Assembly: GCF_027587175.1 (NCBI RefSeq)
Contig: NZ_JAPCID010000056.1
Coordinates: forward strand, 1 to 45,450
Length of the DNA stretch: 45,450 nt
Direction: 5' to 3'
Origin: Solirubrobacter deserti
Lineage (GTDB): Bacteria > Actinomycetota > Thermoleophilia > Solirubrobacterales > Solirubrobacteraceae
Shown one piece after another: positions 1 through 9,700 of this stretch. The first letter of the stretch is position 1, and each line of letters starts with the position of its first letter. A program made the translations under genes and the position numbers. Under the pieces are notes generated by a model. The model was not told the DNA's origin, ran no database searches, and saw only the letters and a program-made list of their open reading frames with translations.

Positions 1-26
1 CGCGGCGCGCGGGCGCCGGCGGCGCG

Positions 27-443
27 CTAGGGCGCTTCGCCGGCCGGCGGCCGCTCGGCGCCCGCGCGGGCGAGCGTCGCCAGCGCCGCGGTGCCGACCA
101 GCGTGGAGGCGCCGGCGAGCACCAGCACCATCCGGGCACGTCGCTCGGGCAGCGCGTCGCGGGCGCAGTAGGTGGCGCCGACGTCCACGAGGTCGGCGAA
201 GGTCAGCGCCGCCACCCACGCCTGCAGCTCGCGCGCGTCCGCGCGCGCCAGCGCCCGCAGCGCCCCGCCCCCCAGCGCCACGTCGCGACCGCCCTGCGCG
301 CGGACCATGACCTGCGTCCCGGGCCGCTTCGCGGCGCGCCCGATCCAGCTCGTCCGCGCCTCGTGCGGGCGCACGAGGTAGTTGAGACCGAACGCGGCAT
401 GGCTGACCGCCAGCGTCCCGGCGAGGATCCTGGGCACGTCCAT
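27..443 (-). CDS. Small integral membrane protein, function unknown (DUF4267-like)
   Basis: This 138-residue protein has an N-terminal hydrophobic stretch (about residues 5-24), a central Ala/Leu-rich stretch (about 50-100) and a strongly hydrophobic segment near the C-terminus (about 104-124), so three or four membrane spans are likely. A basic loop (RTSWIGRAAKRPG) lies between the first two. The overall pattern resembles small actinobacterial DUF4267/DUF4345-type membrane proteins, but I see no catalytic motif and assign no function. The ATG at 443 is the only sensible start. It lies 86 bases downstream of the ilvE-like gene on the same strand; the gap contains an imperfect palindrome (467-482, arms CCGTG/CACGG), so it may be transcribed separately. 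Confidence 0.6.
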   Translation of the reverse strand: MDVPRILAGTLAVSHAAFGLNYLVRPHEARTSWIGRAAKRPGTQVMVRAQGGRDVALGGGALRALARADARELQAWVAALTFADLVDVGATYCARDALPERRARMVLVLAGASTLVGTAALATLARAGAERPPAGEAP

Positions 444-529
444 GGCCGTTCACTGCCCGTCGGCGCCCGTGGGTACTCACGGCGCGACGCCGACCTTCGC
501 GGCGCGAGTCGCCGTGGTGAGACGAGCGG

Positions 530-1420
530 TCAGGCGGCCGCGTAGAGCTCCGTGCGGTACGCGGCGTCGCGGGTCTTCTCGCGATACGCCTCCTGGATGC
601 GCTCGATCAGCGGGTGGTGGGGATACGTGACCGGCCGTCCGTCGAAGGAACCGATGGGCACGACGCCCGCGCCCGAGCCGCACACGAAGGCGCCGTCGGC
701 GGCGTGCAGCTCCATCGGCCACACATCGCGCTCCTCCGCGTCGATGCCCTGCTCGGCGGCGATCTCGAGCACGGTCCGGCGCGTGATGCCGGGCAGCGCG
801 GCGCGCGTGGTGGGCGTGACGAGCGTGTCGCCCACGACGATGAACAGGTTCGCGCCCGTGCACTCGGCGACGGCGCCGAGCGAGTCGAGCATGACCGCGT
901 CGTGGACGCCGAGCTCGCCCGCCTGCTGCTTGGCCACGATCGCGTCCAGGTAGTTCAAGGACTTGACGTGCGCGCCCAGCGACCGCGGCGCCTTGCGCAC
1001 GATCGCGCTCGTGAAGAGCTTGATCGGGTCCGCGCCCAGGAACGGCGGGAACGGGTACGCGCTGACGATCAGCGACGGGACCGGGCACAGCCGCGGGTCG
1101 ATGCCCGGGCCGCCGAAGCCGCGCGTGATGATCGGCCGCACGTGCGCGTCGCGCAGGTCCGAGCGCCGCACGACCTCGCCGATGATCGAGACGATCTCGT
1201 CGCCGTCGACCGGCATGGCGAGCCCTAACGAGCGGGCGCTGCGCGCGATCCGCGCCATGTGCAGCTCGGCGCGGAAGAGGCCACCATCGAACACCCGCAT
1301 GCCTTCGAACACGCCGTCGCCGTACAGGAAGCCGTGATCGAAGATCGAGACGGACGCCTCGCTCAACGGCTTGTACTCGCCGTTGACGTACGCGACCAGT
1401 CCGGTGGTGTCGAAGCTCAT
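530..1420 (-). CDS. ilvE: Class IV PLP aminotransferase, branched-chain amino acid aminotransferase type
   Basis: This 296-residue protein is a fold-type IV PLP enzyme that most likely transfers the amino group between branched-chain amino acids and 2-oxoglutarate in the cytoplasm. The N-terminal block SIFDHGFLYGDGVFEGMR, the PLP-binding Lys153 in HVKSLNYLDAI and the AECTGANLF segment around residue 187 are diagnostic of the family. The length matches IlvE/D-amino-acid aminotransferases (about 290-305). The ATG at 1420 is preceded by GAGGAG, and that ribosome binding site contains the TGA stop of trkH, so translation is probably coupled. D-alanine aminotransferase or aminodeoxychorismate lyase are alternatives within class IV. 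ADC lyase is less likely because a PabC domain is already present at 39.5-41.4 kb. Confidence 0.85.
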   Translation of the reverse strand: MSFDTTGLVAYVNGEYKPLSEASVSIFDHGFLYGDGVFEGMRVFDGGLFRAELHMARIARSARSLGLAMPVDGDEIVSIIGEVVRRSDLRDAHVRPIITRGFGGPGIDPRLCPVPSLIVSAYPFPPFLGADPIKLFTSAIVRKAPRSLGAHVKSLNYLDAIVAKQQAGELGVHDAVMLDSLGAVAECTGANLFIVVGDTLVTPTTRAALPGITRRTVLEIAAEQGIDAEERDVWPMELHAADGAFVCGSGAGVVPIGSFDGRPVTYPHHPLIERIQEAYREKTRDAAYRTELYAAA

Positions 1421-1430
1421 GTACCTCTCC

Positions 1431-2945
1431 TCAGGAACGCCAGTATGCGCGGGTCAGGATGACCACCACGGGGATGATCTCGACACGACCCAGCCACATC
1501 AACACGGTGCAGATCAGCGTGGACAGATCGCTGAACGGCTCGAAGGAGCCGTACGGGCCGGCGAACCCGAACGCCGGGCCGACGTTGCCCAGGCACGCGG
1601 CGGCCGCCCCGAACGCCTCGAACGCGCTCAGCCCTTCTCCCGCCCGGCCCGAGTCGATCACGAGCCCCAAAGACCCGATCGCGAATACGAGCAGGTAGAG
1701 CAGCACGAACACGATCAGCGAGCGCAGCGCCTTCTCGTCCACGACGCGGTTGTTGGCCCGGATCGGGACGATCGCCTCGCGGTGCACGGTCTGCTCGAGC
1801 TCGCGCCTGACGAGCTTGAACAGCAGCAGGTGGCGGATGATCTTGATGCCGCCGCCCGTCGACCCGGCCGACGCGCCGGAGAACATCAGCAGCAGCAGCG
1901 TGACGGTCGCGATCGGCCCCCACTGCGCGTAGTCGGCCGTGGCGAAGCCGGTCGTGGTGAGGATCGCGGTCGCCTGGAAGAGCGAGTGGCGCACGCCCGC
2001 CTCGCCGCTCTCGTAGCCGCCGCCGATGACCTCGACGCCGATCAGGATCGAACCCAGCAGGATCAGGATCAGGTACAGCCGCAGCTCCTCGTCGCGGGCG
2101 AGCACGTCGAAGCGCCGCTGCACCAGCACCCGGTACAGGCGCAGGAAGTTGATGCCGGCGATGATCATGAACACCAGCAGCACGTATTGCGTCACGGGCG
2201 AGAACGCCGCCACCGAGATCGTCCTCGTGCTGAAGCCGCCGAGCGCGACCACCGACAGCGCGTGCCCGACGGCGTCGAAGAACGTCATCTCGTCGTCGAT
2301 GCCGCTGACGCCGAGGAACCCGAGCACGAGGATCGCGATCAGCGTCAGGATCACGTACAGCCGCCACAGCCGGCGCGCCGTCTCCCGGATCGTCTGGCCG
2401 AGCTTCTCGATCTCGGTCGGCCCGGCCAGCTCGGACTGCAGCAGCTGACGCCCACCGATCCGCAGCCGCGGCAGGATCGCGACCGCGAGCACGATGATGC
2501 CCATGCCGCCCAGCCAGTGACTGAGCTGGCGCCAGAACAGCATCGAGCGGTCCAGGTCCTCGATCGTCGGCACGAGCGTCGCGCCCGTGGCGGTGAAGCC
2601 GGACACGGCCTCGAAGTAGGCGTCGATCGGGCGTGAGAGCTGCGGCCCGCCGGCCAGGATGTACGGCAGGCAGCCGAAGATCGGGATCAGCAGCCACAGC
2701 AGCGCGACGACCAGGAAGCTCTCGCGCGGCGTCACGGCCGCGCCCTCCTTGTCGCCCGTGATCTGGTCGAGCGCGTAGCCCGCGACGCCCGTGATCACGC
2801 CGGCGAGGACGAACGCCCACCAGACGTTCTCGCCATAGCCGATCGCGACCAGCGTCGGCAGCAGGAATGCCGGAGCCATCCACTTCAACACACCACCGAC
2901 GAGGTCGAGCGCCGCGCCGACCTCGATCCCGCTCTTGCGCTTCAC
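1431..2945 (-). CDS. trkH: TrkH-type potassium uptake channel subunit
   Basis: This 504-residue polytopic membrane protein is the potassium-translocating subunit of a Trk/Ktr uptake system. The four selectivity-loop regions are recognisable: SGFTATGAT, VALGGFSTRT, ILTTTGFATA and CLGNVGPAFG, separated by hydrophobic helices; GASAGSTGGGIK matches the conserved TrkH segment. The GTG start at 2945 is chosen because it overlaps the trkA stop as GTGA and gives an N-terminus (VKRKSGIEVG) leading straight into the first helix. The frame stays open far upstream, but that extension is antisense-like sequence inside trkA. Coupling to trkA fits a TrkA-gated TrkH complex. Confidence 0.93.
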   Translation of the reverse strand: MKRKSGIEVGAALDLVGGVLKWMAPAFLLPTLVAIGYGENVWWAFVLAGVITGVAGYALDQITGDKEGAAVTPRESFLVVALLWLLIPIFGCLPYILAGGPQLSRPIDAYFEAVSGFTATGATLVPTIEDLDRSMLFWRQLSHWLGGMGIIVLAVAILPRLRIGGRQLLQSELAGPTEIEKLGQTIRETARRLWRLYVILTLIAILVLGFLGVSGIDDEMTFFDAVGHALSVVALGGFSTRTISVAAFSPVTQYVLLVFMIIAGINFLRLYRVLVQRRFDVLARDEELRLYLILILLGSILIGVEVIGGGYESGEAGVRHSLFQATAILTTTGFATADYAQWGPIATVTLLLLMFSGASAGSTGGGIKIIRHLLLFKLVRRELEQTVHREAIVPIRANNRVVDEKALRSLIVFVLLYLLVFAIGSLGLVIDSGRAGEGLSAFEAFGAAAACLGNVGPAFGFAGPYGSFEPFSDLSTLICTVLMWLGRVEIIPVVVILTRAYWRS

Positions 2946-4267
2946 AGGATGCGCTCGACCGTGGAGGCGCGGCGCGACTCCACGAACACGATCACGCGGT
3001 CGCCCGCGCGCAGGATGTCCTTCGAGTGGGGGATGATCGCGTCGCCGTTGCGGATGATCGCGCCGATCACCGAGCCGGTCTCCGGCATCTGGTCGAAGCG
3101 CATCCCGGCCAGCTCGGACTCGGCCCGCACGGTCAGGTCGAGGATCTCGAAGCGGTCGTCGTCGAGCATCGCGATCTGCCGGATGCGCGGGTCGTGGCCG
3201 AAGCGCACGAGCTCCTCCGCGATCACCTGACGCGGGTTGATGGCGACGTCCACCCCGCCGCGCTCGTACACGTGCAGCGACGTCTGGTCGTGCGCGAGCG
3301 CGATCGTCAGCTGCACGCCCTTGGACTTGGCCAGCACGGCGCTGAACAGGTTGCCGGGATCGTCGTTGAGCGCGAACACGGCCGCGGTCGTGTGGCCGAT
3401 CCGTTCGCGCTCGAAGAACTCGGAGTCGAACGCGCTGGCGTTGAACACGCGGGCCTCCGGGATCTCCTCCGCCACCTCGCGCGCCCGTTCCAGGCGGCCC
3501 TCCACGAAGCGCACGCGGATGCCGCGGTCCAGCAGCACGTGCGCGATCGTCGTGCCCATCCGGCCGCCGCCGAAGATCACGATGTCGTCCACGCGCTGGC
3601 GCTCGTGCGAGATCACCCGGCTCCACTGGCGCGCCGCGTCCGGCGAGCCGATGACCACGATGCGGTCCCCGGCCAGGACCCGCTGCCCGCCGTCCGGCAT
3701 GATCCGCTCGTCGCCGCGGATGATGCTCACGACCTTCGAGTCCACGGGCAGCTCCGCGTCGCGCAGCTTGCGGCCGACCACGCCGTTGCCCCCGGCACCG
3801 TCGGGCACGTCGAACTCGACCACCTGCACCTTGCCGTCGGCGAACACGTCCGTCTGACGTGCCGCCGGGATGCCGATCAGGCCGGAGATCGCGTTGGCGG
3901 TCTCCAGCTCGGAGGAGACCATGAAGTCCACGTCGATCTCGCGCTCGCGCCACGCGTCCAGGTACTCGACGCTGGTCGTACGCACGATCACGCGCGCGCC
4001 GCTGAGCTTCTTGACCAGCATCGCCGAGACGAGGTTCGCCTCCTCACGCGAGGTGGAGGCGATGAACAGGCTGCAGTTCTGGATGCCCGCCTCGCGGATC
4101 ACCCGCTTGGTGGTGCCGTTGCCCTCGACGATGCGGACGTCGTAGCGGTCGGCGAGCCAGGTCAGCCGATCGGCGTTGGTGTCAATCACCGTGATCTCGT
4201 GCTCTTCGTAGAGCGCATCGACGATCGCTCTCCCCACGTGTCCGGCGCCCAGTACGACGATGCGCAT
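2942..4267 (-). CDS. trkA: TrkA, cytoplasmic NAD-binding regulator of potassium uptake
   Basis: This 441-residue protein has the duplicated RCK architecture of TrkA: a Rossmann RCK_N domain starting at residue 1 (VVLGAGHVG), an RCK_C domain (about 130-210), a second RCK_N (VIFGGGRMG, about residue 225) and a second RCK_C at the end. It binds nucleotide and gates the TrkH channel. The length fits TrkA (about 445-460). I start at ATG 4267 because the Rossmann fold begins immediately. A TTG at 4288 in the same frame has a GAGGG six bases upstream and would add seven residues, so the true start is open. It is the first gene of the trkA-trkH-ilvE cluster. Confidence 0.92.
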   Translation of the reverse strand: MRIVVLGAGHVGRAIVDALYEEHEITVIDTNADRLTWLADRYDVRIVEGNGTTKRVIREAGIQNCSLFIASTSREEANLVSAMLVKKLSGARVIVRTTSVEYLDAWREREIDVDFMVSSELETANAISGLIGIPAARQTDVFADGKVQVVEFDVPDGAGGNGVVGRKLRDAELPVDSKVVSIIRGDERIMPDGGQRVLAGDRIVVIGSPDAARQWSRVISHERQRVDDIVIFGGGRMGTTIAHVLLDRGIRVRFVEGRLERAREVAEEIPEARVFNASAFDSEFFERERIGHTTAAVFALNDDPGNLFSAVLAKSKGVQLTIALAHDQTSLHVYERGGVDVAINPRQVIAEELVRFGHDPRIRQIAMLDDDRFEILDLTVRAESELAGMRFDQMPETGSVIGAIIRNGDAIIPHSKDILRAGDRVIVFVESRRASTVERIL

Positions 4268-4310
4268 CGGTCGGAGAGCGTAGGGCAAGTCGAGCCCTCA
4301 GGGGGCACGA

Positions 4311-4337
4311 GGGGCCCGCCTTGAGGTGGCGGGCCCC
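4311..4337 (-). terminator. Strong hairpin, likely terminator of the LVIVD gene
   Basis: A perfect 10-base-pair inverted repeat (4311-4320 and 4328-4337, arms GGGGCCCGCC/GGCGGGCCCC) with a seven-base loop sits 13 bases past the stop of the minus-strand LVIVD gene and upstream of trkA. There is no T-tract, as is common in high-GC actinobacteria. Confidence 0.7.
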
Positions 4338-4350
4338 ACAGTTCACGGCT

Positions 4351-6537
4351 CTATGGGGTGCTGGTGGAGAGCGTGAACGTCAGCGTCTTGCTGTACGTGC
4401 CCGTCCGGAGCGGCTCATTGGCCCCGACGGCTTGCTTGAACGTGACGGTCACCTTGTCGTTGGAGACCGGCGCGGTCCAGGCCGCCTTCGAGAACGAGAC
4501 CTGCAGCGGCGCGGCCAGCGAGAACGCGCCGTTGGTCATGTGCCCGGGGTCGGCCACGGTCAGCGCCGCGTCACCCGCGGTGGAGATCACGTTCGCCTCG
4601 CTCGTGGTGGTGTACTCCTGCGCGGTGCCCGCCACGAACGGCGGGAACTGGGTGGGACCGGCCAGCGTCAGCGACAGCGTCGCCGGCACCCCGCCGCCCA
4701 CGGTGTGCGGGAAGTCGGCGCTGTTGACCAGGTACGTGACGTCCTTGGTGGTCACATTCCCGGCCTTGTCGCGCGCGGTCACGCGGAAGGACTTGGTCCC
4801 GACGGTCCCGGTGTCCAGGTTCTCGGCGTCGGCGGTGCAGGACTCGACGCCCGAGTCCCCGTCGGCGCAGGCGAACTGCACGGCGACCATCGTGCCCTTC
4901 TTGTAGCCCTGGCCCTCGTTGGCCGAGGTGATCGTCGGGCCGTCGAGGTCCTGCGCGAACGACGCGGTCTGCGTCTGCGGGTTCGACAGATCCGGCGTGC
5001 GCACGCGCCGCATCAGGTCGTGGTCGAGGTCCCAGGTGATCAGGCCGCGGCGGATGTCGGACTGGTAGATCTTGCCGTTGTAGAAGTGCGTCGACCAGTC
5101 GCCCGCGGTCGGCTGGAAGTGCGTGCTGAACGGCTTCGGATCGGCGTAGGCGACCTCGGTCGCGGCCGCCGGGTTGGTGAAGTCGATGACCGAGATGCCC
5201 TTCTGGTAGTTGCCCGAGACCGCGTAGTAGCCCTTGTAGGTCGGCACGACGTTGAAGTTGTGCCACGTGCAGTTCTCGATCGCGCTCTGCGGCCGCGTGT
5301 GCGTCATGCGACCGAGCTCGGTGCCCGTCGCCGGGTCGAAGAAGAACAGCAGGTTGTCGTTGGGCGAGGTCGGGAGGTCGGCCTGGCAGCGCGGGTTGGT
5401 GCCGCCGCCCGGCTCCCAGCCGAAGATCAGGACCTTGCCGTCATAGGTGAACGAGCCCGAGTGCGCCGGGCCGTTGCCGATCTCCGGAACCTGACGCGAA
5501 TACATCAGCGTCGGGTTGGCGATGCCGCCCGGCGACTCGGGCGTGCCGGCCTCGTCGGCGGGCTTGCTCGGGTCCCACTTGAACACGGAGAAGCCGTTGC
5601 CGCCCGCGCACATCGCCATGTTCAGCTGGCCCATGATCACGTTGTTGTCGTGGCACTGGCGGTTGGCGACCGCGCGCCGCAGGAAGACGGCGTCGGACGG
5701 GTCGTCGAGCTTGATGCGCACGATGTCCATGCCCGGGCAGTTGTTCTCCGAGCCGCCGACGTAGACGTAGAAGTAGCCGCGCGCGTCGTCGGGCACGCCG
5801 GTCGCCGTGTGGGCGCCGCAGCCGTTCGGGACGCCGGCCCCGTTGCCGGTCGTCGCCATCCGGACCTTGCGGACGTAGACCGGGTTCGCCGGGTCGGCGA
5901 TGTTCCAGATGTGCAGACCCTGGAAGCCCGTCAGGCCCGGGTCGTTGACCGGCTCGTCCATGCACGTGGCGCCGGCCTGCGAGCCCGTCGCGCCGCTGTC
6001 CCAGGTGCGCACGAGGATGTTGCCGTGCACGATCACGTCGCCCTGGCCGGCCGTGTGCCGGCAGGCCTCGGTGTTGTAGAGCTGGGTCGGGTTCTTCGGG
6101 TCGGAGATGTCGATCACGCGGAACCCGCTCCAGTGGCCCTGGAAGGCGAGGTTGCCCTTGAAGGCGATGTCGGAGTTGATGTCGGCGAGGCTCGTGCCCG
6201 TGTGCAGCGGCGGAACCCGCTTGGAGTAGCCGAGCGGGGTCATGTTCGGCGTGTACTCGAACGACGCGACGGCCTCCTCGACCGGGTCGGCGGCGGCGTC
6301 GGCGCCCGTCATGGCGACGCTGGCGGCGACCTTGGAGCCCTCCACGGGCGCGCAGTCGGCGTCGTTGTTCATCGTCGGCAGCGAGCCACCCCAGCCGATG
6401 CTGCTGTTGTTGGCCGACAGGAAGGTCGCCGTGGACAGCGACCAGGTCTCCGCGCAGGGATGCGCGTGCGCCGTGGGCGCGCCGATCGCGAGCACGCCTA
6501 ATACGCCGGCCAGGCCGGCGAAGCCCTTCAACCGCAT
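4351..6537 (-). CDS. Secreted LVIVD-repeat protein with C-terminal Ig-like domains
   Basis: This 728-residue exported protein starts with a clear signal peptide (residues 1-25, cleavage after THA or AHA). The body (about 90-520) is built of LVIVD-type beta-propeller repeats, for example GFRVIDISDPKNPTQL, GLHIWNIADPANPVYV and GISVIDFTNPAAATEV. Residues about 530-610 look like an Ig-like domain of the 'DGPTITSANEGQGY' type with two cysteines (ACADG...ESCTAD), followed by a second beta-rich domain up to residue 728. There is no sortase signal, lipobox or C-terminal helix, so it is probably released or held noncovalently. The family is common in actinobacteria and its ligand is unknown. The ATG at 6537 is preceded by AAGGAGAGGGG. 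It is monocistronic, bounded by a terminator at 4311-4337 and a divergent promoter region. Confidence 0.88.
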   Translation of the reverse strand: MRLKGFAGLAGVLGVLAIGAPTAHAHPCAETWSLSTATFLSANNSSIGWGGSLPTMNNDADCAPVEGSKVAASVAMTGADAAADPVEEAVASFEYTPNMTPLGYSKRVPPLHTGTSLADINSDIAFKGNLAFQGHWSGFRVIDISDPKNPTQLYNTEACRHTAGQGDVIVHGNILVRTWDSGATGSQAGATCMDEPVNDPGLTGFQGLHIWNIADPANPVYVRKVRMATTGNGAGVPNGCGAHTATGVPDDARGYFYVYVGGSENNCPGMDIVRIKLDDPSDAVFLRRAVANRQCHDNNVIMGQLNMAMCAGGNGFSVFKWDPSKPADEAGTPESPGGIANPTLMYSRQVPEIGNGPAHSGSFTYDGKVLIFGWEPGGGTNPRCQADLPTSPNDNLLFFFDPATGTELGRMTHTRPQSAIENCTWHNFNVVPTYKGYYAVSGNYQKGISVIDFTNPAAATEVAYADPKPFSTHFQPTAGDWSTHFYNGKIYQSDIRRGLITWDLDHDLMRRVRTPDLSNPQTQTASFAQDLDGPTITSANEGQGYKKGTMVAVQFACADGDSGVESCTADAENLDTGTVGTKSFRVTARDKAGNVTTKDVTYLVNSADFPHTVGGGVPATLSLTLAGPTQFPPFVAGTAQEYTTTSEANVISTAGDAALTVADPGHMTNGAFSLAAPLQVSFSKAAWTAPVSNDKVTVTFKQAVGANEPLRTGTYSKTLTFTLSTSTP

Positions 6538-6760
6538 ACGGAGCCCCTCTCCTTGTCCGAGCCGGGCCCCTCATGGCCCGCTCACGAGCCAGTTAGCCAG
6601 GGTCCAGAAGGCGAGTCCACCGCACTCCCCGTTGAGATCCCTCAACGCTCAGGCAGCCACACAACGATGGATCTCCGTGGCTGTGCACTCCACACAAAAT
6701 CTCGCCCGGACTGCACGTTCCGGTAGGTTCGCTGCCGGTGCGCCCGACCACGATGAACCG
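6538..6760. promoter_or_regulatory. Divergent intergenic region between two secreted-protein genes
   Basis: The 223 bases between the LVIVD gene (minus) and the large surface protein gene (plus) must hold both promoters. An inverted repeat with six-base arms (GTTGAG/CTCAAC, 6631-6636 and 6641-6646, spacer ATCC) lies in the middle and could be an operator or a small hairpin. I could not pick out convincing -35/-10 boxes. A plus-strand reading frame is open through this region (from about 6242), but its translation does not look like protein. Confidence 0.45.
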
Positions 6761-9700
6761 ATGCTCTCGCGCGTCGCGCTCGCCCTCGTCCTCTGGTTGA
6801 CGCTCGCGGGCACCGCCCACGGCGTGGTCATCGATGTCAACCGCCTCGACGACCGCAGCGGCGGCGTCTGCGTCCCCGGCGACTGCACGCTGCGCGAGGC
6901 GATCGCGTCCGCCGCATCGGGCGACACCGTGCGGCTCGGCGGCGGCCCGAACGTGGCCGTCCACGCCGTCGAGCAGGGCACGCTCGAGGTCGAGCGCTCG
7001 ATCACGATCGAAGGCGCCGGCTCCGGGGTGACCAGCATCGACGGCTCGACCAATCCGCGGCGGATCCTGCGCGTCCGCCCCGGCGCCACCGTGACCCTGC
7101 GCGACCTCACTCTCCAGGGCGGGAGGACCGGCTTCGAAGGCTCCGATCCGCTGGCCGTCGACGGCGGCGGCGCGCTGCTCAACGAGGGCGAGACGACGGT
7201 GGAGCGGGTCGTCTTCAGCGGCAACGGCCACAGCGCCGCAGGCGCGGCGATCGCCAACCGCGGGACGCTCACGCTCACCGAGGTCGACGCCTACGGCAAC
7301 CACGGCGGGTTCGGCGGCGCGCTGTTCGTGCACGGCGGCACCGTGACGATCAACCGCTCGACCCTGCGGGCCAACGAGGGCCCGAGCGGCGGCGGCGCCG
7401 TCTACATGCGGGGCGGGACGGTCGCGCTGACCAACACGACCGTGGCCGACAACGGCTCGTTCGGGCCGGCCGGCGGCATCCTCAACGCCGGCGGCGCGCT
7501 CTCGCTGCTGAACGTGACGATGACCGGCAACATCAACGGTTCCCTGCAGCGGGAGTCCGGCACCACCGCCGTGCGCAACACGATCCTCGCGCGCGGCCAC
7601 AACGACGCGTGCGGCCCGAACGCGATCAGCTCCGACCTCGGCGGCAACCTCGACGAGGACGGCTCGTGCACCGAGGACCAGCAGCGCGTCGCCGGGCTGG
7701 CGCCGTTGGCCGACAACACCGGCGCGACGCCGACCGCGGCGCTGCTGTTCGACAGCGCCGCGATCGACGCGCCCTTGATCACGGGCTGCCCGGCCGTCGA
7801 TCAGCGCGGCGTCCCCCGCTCCGGCGCGTGCGACATCGGCGCCTTCGAGGCGGTCAAGGTCGGGGTGCCGTCGGTGACGACGCTCGACATCGGCGACTCG
7901 CTGTTCGCGACCCTGGACCTGCAGGGCGAGGCGGGCGCGCTGTACTTCGAGTACGGCACCGTGCCCGGCGAGTACGAGCGGACCACCGGCCTCGGCACGG
8001 GCGTCGTCGACGGCGCGGTCACCCGCAGCGAGTCGCGGCCGCCCTTCGCGCCCGGGACGACGTACTACTACCGCGCGGTGGCGGCGAACGCGTCAGGCGA
8101 GGCGCGCGGCGCCGTCAAGTCCTTCATGACCGGGGCCGGGCCGCCGTCGATCGGCCAGCTTCAGGCGGTTGATGTCGGCGGAGACAGCATCACGGTGCGT
8201 TTCACGGTCGACCCGGGCGGCGAAGGTGCCGAGTACCAGGTGCTCGTCGACGGCGCCCCGATGCCGCCGACGCCGCTGCCGGGCCTGGGCGAGCGGGAGA
8301 TCACGCGGACGATTCCCGGCCTGGACCCCGACACCATGCACCGGATCCAGATCGTGGTCACCGGGCCGGGGGGTTCCACGTCCGGCGACGACGGGATCAT
8401 CGACCGGCGGACGCTGCGCACCTTCGCCGGCGTGCCGGGCGAGCCCCTCACGGTGAGCGACGTCGGCGTGCCCGTGCAGGGCTGCCCGACGTCGGCGCTG
8501 ATCCACTGGGGTGACGGGTCGAGCTCCCCCACGACGGCCATCACCTGCGGCCCGGGCGAGGAGTTCACGCTCGACGCCGCGCACACCTACGCCGCTGGCG
8601 GGCGCCACCGGGTGCGGGTCGACTATGACCGCGGCCCGGACGCGCAGCTCGCGACCGTGGTCACGCCGACGGCGAACCGGCGCGTGCTGTCGGTCAACGT
8701 CGCGGGCCGCGGGCGCGTGACCGGAGGCGGGCTCGACTGCCCAGGCGTGTGCTCGGTCGAGCGGCCCGCGGGTGCGGTGACGCTCACGGCCACGCCGGGC
8801 GCGGGCGAGCAGTTCCACGGCTGGGCCGGCAGTTGCCAGGGCACCGGCGCGTGCGAGCTCACCCTGACGGAGGATGAGCGCGCCTTCGCGGACTTCAGCG
8901 GCACGGAGCTGCCGGCCGAGCCGCCGCAGCTCAGCGGCCTCAACGTGGTCGACGTCACCGACGCCTCCGCGCGCGTGGTCTTCGACGTCGACCCCAACGG
9001 CTCGCCCACGACCTACCGCGTGCTGTTGAACGGCGCCCAGGTGACCGGCGGCTTCGCCGGCGCGGGCGACGATCCGGCCGGCCTCACCTACACGCTCAAC
9101 GGGCTCGATCCGGGTGAGGCGTACGACGTCGAGGTGCTCGTCAGCAGTGCGGACGGTGAGGACTCCGCCGCCACGATGTTCGAGACGGCGAACCGCACGA
9201 GCGGCGTCGCGGGCGAGCCGACGCCGCTCGTGATCACGGGCGTGGCCTCGTTCTGCCCCGGTGAGGCGATCGTCGACTGGGGCGACGACACCACCCCCAC
9301 CGCGCACCCCTTCACGTGCACGGGCACCACGGGCGAGTGGGCGTACCGGCTGTCCGCCGCGCACACGTACGCCGAAGCGGGCCGCTACCGGATCGAGGTG
9401 GACATCGCCGACTTCACGGAGGTCGTGTACGCCGCGATCGCGGCGCGCCCCGACCCGGGAGTCACGCCCACGCCGACGGCGACCGCCACGCCGACGCCGA
9501 CGCCGACGCCGAACGTGCCGGGCGCGCAGCCGACCCCGACGCCCACGCCCACCCCGACGCCCACACCGCAACCCGAGCCGGGCCGCGAGATCGTGGCCGC
9601 GCCGGCCGGCGGCACCGTGCTGGTGAAGGTGCCGGGCACGAACCGGTTCGTGGCGCTCACGGCCGGTCAGGAGCTCCCGTACGGCACGGAGATCGACACG

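Noticed and set aside
467-482. Imperfect palindrome CCGTGGGTACTCACGG downstream of the aminotransferase
   Set aside because: Arms of only five bases with a mismatch, and no regulator gene nearby; too weak to call as an operator or terminator.
4321-6501. Long plus-strand open frame (726 codons) opposite the LVIVD gene
   Set aside because: No recognisable sequence, repetitive Arg/Val/Gly; shadow of the LVIVD gene.
6242-6760. Upstream in-frame extension of the large surface protein
   Set aside because: It runs antisense through the LVIVD signal peptide and has no protein character; the signal peptide at 6761 fixes the start.
9464-9571. Regular hexamer repeats that might suggest a CRISPR-like array
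   Set aside because: They are in-frame Pro-Thr codons of a linker, with no spacers.
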